Shown here one piece after another: positions 14,375-17,173 of a stretch of DNA of 17,173 nt. The position numbers and the translations under genes were made by a program. This stretch comes from JBJXDT01 sp046153505 (GTDB taxonomy: Bacteria; Pseudomonadota; Gammaproteobacteria; Burkholderiales; Methylophilaceae), in contig JBJXDT010000115.1 in NCBI GenBank assembly GCA_046153505.1, positions 1 to 17,173 of the forward strand, in the 5' to 3' direction. The notes beneath the pieces are model-generated. The model ran no database searches and had not been told where the DNA came from. It was given only the letters and a program-made list of their open reading frames with translations. How positions within the stretch are numbered: the first letter of the stretch is position 1; the number at the start of each line of letters is the position of its first letter.

Positions 14375-14403
14375 GTGCATATTAGTCACTAGCGAGAATT
14401 GAT

Positions 14404-15297
14404 GTGTCACAACCACTCACACAAACCAGCATTAAAAGCCTCAAACGTATTCATCAAGGCAAAGTGCGTGATATTTACGCGATTAACGACAAAACCATGC
14501 TACTGGTGAGCACCGATAGGCTTTCTGCGTTTGATGTGATTCTACCTACCGGCATTGCCAATAAAGGTGCAATGCTCACACAAATGGCGAATTTTTGGTT
14601 TGATAAATTAAGCCATGTGGTGCCAAACCACCTCACTGGCATAGCGCCGGAGAGCGTGGTTGCCGAGGATGAAGTGGCTCAAGTTAAATGCCGTGCTGTT
14701 GTTGTAAAAAAACTAAAACCATTGCCAATCGAGGCGATTGTACGTGGCTATTTGGTGGGTAGCGGCTGGAAAGAATATCAGCAAAAAGGCACAGTTTGTG
14801 ATATTCCGTTGCCTGTAGGTTTGCAGCTTGCGCAACAGCTACCAGTGCCTTTATTCACACCATCCTCGAAGGCGGCGGTAGGCGAGCATGATGAAAATAT
14901 TTCAATTGCGCAAGTGGAGGCTCTAATAGGTAAAGACATGGCTGAGCAAGTTGCAAAAGTCGCCATTCAACTTTATAAAGAGGCGGCTGAGTATGCGCTT
15001 ACCAGTGGCATTATTATCGCCGACACCAAGTTTGAATTTGGGTTAGATGAGCAAGGCACACTGCATGTGATGGACGAGGTGCTTACGCCAGATTCCTCAC
15101 GTTTTTGGCCAGCGGAAAGCTATCAGGTTGGCGCAAACCCACCCAGTTACGATAAACAATATGTACGTGATTGGCTGGAAAGTATCCACTGGAACAAAGC
15201 GCCACCTGCGCCTGCGCTGCCAGATGATGTTGCGGCACGTACTTCCGCAAAATATATGGAAGCGTTTGAAAAGCTGACTGGGAAAAAGCTAAGCTAA
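14404..15297 (+). CDS. purC: SAICAR synthetase (phosphoribosylaminoimidazole-succinocarboxamide synthase)
   Basis: This 297-residue enzyme joins aspartate to CAIR with ATP in de novo purine synthesis. The length fits the longer form of PurC found in Betaproteobacteria and yeast-like enzymes. Visible motifs are HQGKVRDIYAI near the N-terminus, STDRLSAFDVILP, the segment PIEAIVRGYLVGSGWKEYQ, ADTKFEFGLD, and DEVLTPDSSRFWP near the metal and nucleotide site. The frame starts with GTG at 14404, GAGA being six bases upstream. An ATG two bases earlier is out of frame and gives only about 35 codons. A TATAAT promoter element precedes it. The stop codon overlaps the next start (TAATG), so the DUF1232 gene is translationally coupled to it. 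Confidence 0.96.
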   Translation: MSQPLTQTSIKSLKRIHQGKVRDIYAINDKTMLLVSTDRLSAFDVILPTGIANKGAMLTQMANFWFDKLSHVVPNHLTGIAPESVVAEDEVAQVKCRAVVVKKLKPLPIEAIVRGYLVGSGWKEYQQKGTVCDIPLPVGLQLAQQLPVPLFTPSSKAAVGEHDENISIAQVEALIGKDMAEQVAKVAIQLYKEAAEYALTSGIIIADTKFEFGLDEQGTLHVMDEVLTPDSSRFWPAESYQVGANPPSYDKQYVRDWLESIHWNKAPPAPALPDDVAARTSAKYMEAFEKLTGKKLS

Positions 15298-15578
15298 TGT
15301 TTGAAAAACTAAAAAGTTTGGCAAGGCAACTCAAGAATGAGTTTGAAATGTATCGATTGGTGCTCAAGCACCCAGAAACCCCAATTATGGCGAAGATTTT
15401 CTTAGGTTTGGCGGTGGGTTATTTGCTTTTACCTTTTGATTTAATCCCTGATTTTATACCAGTAATAGGGCAATTGGATGAGCTTGTGATTATTCCAATT
15501 TTGATTTATTTGGCGCTGATGTTTATTCCTAAACACATCATTGAAACATGCCGCGAGCAAGCCAACAGGCTGCAATAA
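15297..15578 (+). CDS. DUF1232 (YkvA-like) small membrane protein
   Basis: This 93-residue protein consists of a charged N-terminal helix (FEKLKSLARQLKNEFEMYRLVLKHP) and a hydrophobic core of about two membrane segments, joined by the family signature LLPFDLIPDFIPVIGQLDEL. The signature LxPxDLIPDxIPxxGxxDD is diagnostic of DUF1232/YkvA proteins, whose molecular role is not established. The ATG shares one base with the purC stop codon. Placement beside purine and pyrophosphate genes may only reflect operon history. The domain assignment is secure; the function is unknown. Confidence 0.9.
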   Translation: MFEKLKSLARQLKNEFEMYRLVLKHPETPIMAKIFLGLAVGYLLLPFDLIPDFIPVIGQLDELVIIPILIYLALMFIPKHIIETCREQANRLQ

Positions 15579-15624
15579 ATAATATGAGGTGAAATACTTT
15601 TGACATACTTTTATTGCGTGCAGT

Positions 15625-15633
15625 TGCTATAAT
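15625..15633 (+). promoter_or_regulatory. Extended -10 promoter of ppa
   Basis: TGCTATAAT is an extended -10 (TGn followed by TATAAT) 30 bases before the ppa start codon. A consensus TTGACA occurs at 15600-15605, but the spacing of 22 bases is too long for a usual -35, so the extended -10 probably carries the activity. Confidence 0.6.
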
Positions 15634-15663
15634 TCGCCCTTTTAGAATATTTGGAAACTTGCA

Positions 15664-16212
15664 ATGTCACTCAATTTAGTCCCTTCTGGCAAAAATCTCC
15701 CGCACGATTTTAATGTGATTATCGAAATCCCCATGCAGGGCGATCCTGTGAAATATGAGGTGGATAAAGAGTCTGGCGCGATTTTTGTGGATCGCTTTAT
15801 GGGTACATCGATGCAATACCCTTGTAATTATGGCTATATTCCGCACACTTTGGCAGATGATGGCGACCCAGTGGATGTGCTAGTGATCACACCCGTGCCG
15901 CTGTTGCCAGGCGTTGTGGTGCGATGCCGTGCCTTGGGCATGTTGGCAATGACGGACGAAGCGGGCGGCGATGCGAAGTTGCTCGCGGTGCCTGTAGAAA
16001 AAGTGTGTGGCTTATATGCTTACCAAAAAACCTATTTGGATGTTTCACCTTGGCGCTTAGAAATGATTGCGCACTTTTTTGAGCATTACAAAGACTTGGA
16101 CAAAGGCAAATGGGTGAAAATTGAAGGCTGGGTGGGTGTTGAAGAAGCGCACAAAGAAATTACCGATGGCGTTGCGCGATACAACAATGCCGACGTGAAG
16201 CCAGCGTTTTAA
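15664..16212 (+). CDS. ppa: Inorganic pyrophosphatase, family I
   Basis: This 182-residue soluble pyrophosphatase hydrolyses the PPi released by biosynthesis, including purine and nucleic-acid synthesis. The family signature DDGDPVDVL at about 65-73 supplies the metal-binding aspartates Asp66, Asp68 and Asp71. Glu21, Lys30 and Glu32 (IEIPMQGDPVKYEVDK) and YPCNYGYIPHTLADDGD are the other active-site segments. C-terminal EHYKDLDKGKWVKIEGW is typical. It has its own extended -10 promoter and GGAAA as a modest ribosome site. It ends convergent with the VIT gene, with a shared hairpin terminator between. Confidence 0.97.
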   Translation: MSLNLVPSGKNLPHDFNVIIEIPMQGDPVKYEVDKESGAIFVDRFMGTSMQYPCNYGYIPHTLADDGDPVDVLVITPVPLLPGVVVRCRALGMLAMTDEAGGDAKLLAVPVEKVCGLYAYQKTYLDVSPWRLEMIAHFFEHYKDLDKGKWVKIEGWVGVEEAHKEITDGVARYNNADVKPAF

Positions 16213-16228
16213 ACTGGCTTCATTTAAG

Positions 16229-16252
16229 AAAAGCTCGAAATTCGCGCTTTTT
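16229..16252. terminator. Bidirectional terminator between ppa and the VIT gene
   Basis: AAAAGC (16229-16234) pairs with GCTTTT (16246-16251), and the inner CGA pairs with TCG across one mismatch. A T tract follows in the + direction and a TTTTC tract in the - direction, so it can serve both convergent genes. A separate perfect hairpin (GAAGCCAG/CTGGCTTC, 16197-16221) spans the ppa stop codon but lacks a T tract. Confidence 0.6.
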
Positions 16253-16946
16253 ATGCAGCTACAACTCCAAAAATACTGCCAACCGCGGCTGTGGCTGCCA
16301 TGGCTAACACGCCCCAAAATGCGACCCGCGCTGTACCTTTCCATGTGTTTGCTCCACCCGCTTTTGCTGCTAAGGCGCCTAATATTGCTAAAAATGCCAG
16401 CGACGTAATAGCGACAATCAATATTAATTGAGATGCTGGTGCAATTAAAGCGACAAACAATGGTAAAGATGCACCAACTGCAAACGTGCATGCAGAAGCC
16501 AGTGCCGCCTGTACTGGGCGTGCGTTCATTATTTCCGTAATGCCTAATTCGTCGCGCGCATGCGCTCCTAATGCATCATGAGCAGTGAGTTGTGTTGCAA
16601 CTTGAAGTGCCAGTTCTGGCGCGAGGCCGCGACTGATGTAGATGCCAGTAAGCTCTTGCAACTCATGCTCTGGCTCCGTTGCTAACTCTTTAGTTTCTTT
16701 GGCGAGATCTGCGTTTTCAGTGTCAGACTGAGAACAGACAGATACATACTCTCCAGCAGCCATCGCCATTGCACCAGAAACCAAGCCTGCCGCACCCGAT
16801 AAAACGATTGTACCGTGCGATGCATTCGCAGCTGCAATGCCGATAATTAAACTTGCGGTGGAAACGATACCGTCATTAGCACCAAGCACTGCTGCACGAA
16901 GCCAACCGATGCGGTGCGAGCGATGAAATTCAGAATGTTTTAGCAT
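16251..16946 (-). CDS. VIT1/CCC1 family iron/manganese transporter
   Basis: This 231-residue membrane protein has five predicted hydrophobic segments. Segment 1 holds the family signature LRAAVLGANDGIVSTASLIIG (about 16-36). Segment 2 is LSGAAGLVSGAMAMAAGEYVSV with the conserved Gly-Glu-Tyr. A cytoplasmic acidic stretch follows (ETKELATEPEHELQELTGIY and later HARDELGI), like the Glu-rich metal-binding domain of plant VIT1 between segments 2 and 3. Segments 3-5 fill the rest. The family exports Fe(II) or Mn(II) from the cytoplasm or into compartments by proton antiport, so cation efflux across the inner membrane is inferred. The start is the ATG at the complement of 16944-16946, with no clear ribosome site. 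It is transcribed toward ppa and separated from the cytochrome gene by a terminator. Confidence 0.92.
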   Translation of the reverse strand: MLKHSEFHRSHRIGWLRAAVLGANDGIVSTASLIIGIAAANASHGTIVLSGAAGLVSGAMAMAAGEYVSVCSQSDTENADLAKETKELATEPEHELQELTGIYISRGLAPELALQVATQLTAHDALGAHARDELGITEIMNARPVQAALASACTFAVGASLPLFVALIAPASQLILIVAITSLAFLAILGALAAKAGGANTWKGTARVAFWGVLAMAATAAVGSIFGVVAA

Positions 16947-16962
16947 ATTTAGGGTTCAATTT

Positions 16963-16996
16963 ACAAAAAGAGCCCCCAACTTTGTTAAAGTTGGGC
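16963..16996 (-). terminator. Intrinsic terminator of the cytochrome b561 gene
   Basis: Read leftward, CCCAACTTT and AAAGTTGGG (16975-16983 with 16987-16995) form a perfect 9-bp stem with a 3-base loop, extended by G-C pairs. CTCTTTTTG follows on the leftward strand. It lies between the end of the cytochrome frame and the VIT start codon. Confidence 0.85.
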
Positions 16997-17048
16997 AAGG
17001 TTCTAAATATGTAATTATAAACTTTAGTTTTAATTAAGCGAATTTTAA

Positions 17049-17173
17049 TTAATCTTGGTTTGGATTGGCGTGTTTGTTTCCTGTAAACATTGCTTTAACC
17101 AAATTTTCTTTATCTACATAACTAGAAAATATGACGCCTGAGATATGTAAAACTACGAGTAGTAAGGTAAAAT
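17049..17173 (-). CDS. Cytochrome b561 (partial, C-terminal end only)
   Basis: The leftward frame entering from the right edge encodes the last 41 residues: a hydrophobic helix end (FTLLLVVLHISGVIFSS) followed by a basic tail YVDKENLVKAMFTGNKHAN and a stop at 17049-17051. The combination LH-x-SG-V-x-FSS, then ENLVKAM-TG-K, is characteristic of bacterial di-haem cytochrome b561 (CybB-like) proteins. The His in the helix is probably a haem ligand. These are inner-membrane quinol-linked electron carriers. The rest of the gene and its start lie outside the window, so the subfamily cannot be fixed. Confidence 0.72.
   Translation of the reverse strand, partial: FTLLLVVLHISGVIFSSYVDKENLVKAMFTGNKHANPNQD

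Larger units (their letters stand above)
13608..14403. other. Decayed intergenic region between tpiA and purC
   Basis: These roughly 800 bases contain no intact gene that I recognise. From left to right they hold two REP-like hairpins (13617-13706), a tandem 9-bp repeat (13708-13725), a probable IS110-family 5' remnant with folded leader (13756-13869), a truncated leftward frame (13809-14252) and the purC promoter (14369-14374). The mixture suggests repeated insertion and deletion, possibly with loss of a former gene. Confidence 0.7.

Noticed and set aside
15600..15605. TTGACA as the -35 of ppa
   Set aside because: It is consensus, but 22 bases from the TATAAT, outside the normal 16-19 range. 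The extended -10 is a better explanation.
1..17173. CRISPR arrays, tRNA/rRNA genes, toxin-antitoxin pairs, phage or defence genes
   Set aside because: I read both strands for regular repeats, cloverleaf folds and short paired genes and found none. Apart from the patch at 13610-14260 the window is ordinary core metabolism.

Overview
The window looks like chromosomal core-metabolism DNA from a betaproteobacterium, most probably a Methylophilaceae-type methylotroph. That assignment is inferred from gene order (argA-argB-nucleotidase, then tkt-gap-pgk-pyk and purC), protein flavour and a moderate, slightly AT-leaning composition. No rRNA, tRNA, CRISPR or prophage is visible. There is one decayed patch at about 13610-14260.

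Left block (1-3585, all leftward): rsmE, then argA, argB and a pyrimidine 5'-nucleotidase that runs off the left edge. ArgA carries an N-terminal XRE-type helix-turn-helix in front of a full-length N-acetylglutamate synthase. Its AT-rich upstream region holds two related 15-bp palindromes centred 30 bp apart. Together these suggest an enzyme that also regulates transcription, possibly of its own operon.

Middle block (3662-13607, all rightward): a thioredoxin-fold protein overlaps a Gfo/Idh/MocA oxidoreductase by four bases. A lower-glycolysis and transketolase cluster follows: tkt, gap copy 1, pgk, gap copy 2, pyk and a divergent tpiA. These genes connect pentose phosphates to triose phosphates and pyruvate. 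Strong hairpin terminators follow tkt and pgk. Both GAPDH paralogues lack the two residues usually linked to NAD preference. The second ends in a 19-residue tail whose core matches the first residues of the neighbouring pgk, a likely scar of a gap-pgk duplication. The fructose-bisphosphate aldolase gene often seen between pyk and purC in related bacteria is absent here.

Decayed patch (13608-14403): two REP-like hairpins, a tandem 9-bp repeat, what looks like the 5' end of an IS110-family element (a folded leader plus about ten transposase codons), and a truncated leftward reading frame whose end has been overwritten by that IS fragment.

Right block (14404-17173): purC with a GTG start, a DUF1232 membrane protein coupled to it, and inorganic pyrophosphatase, all rightward. 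A bidirectional terminator separates ppa from a leftward VIT-family metal transporter. The last 125 bases hold the C-terminal end of a leftward cytochrome b561 gene with its own terminator.
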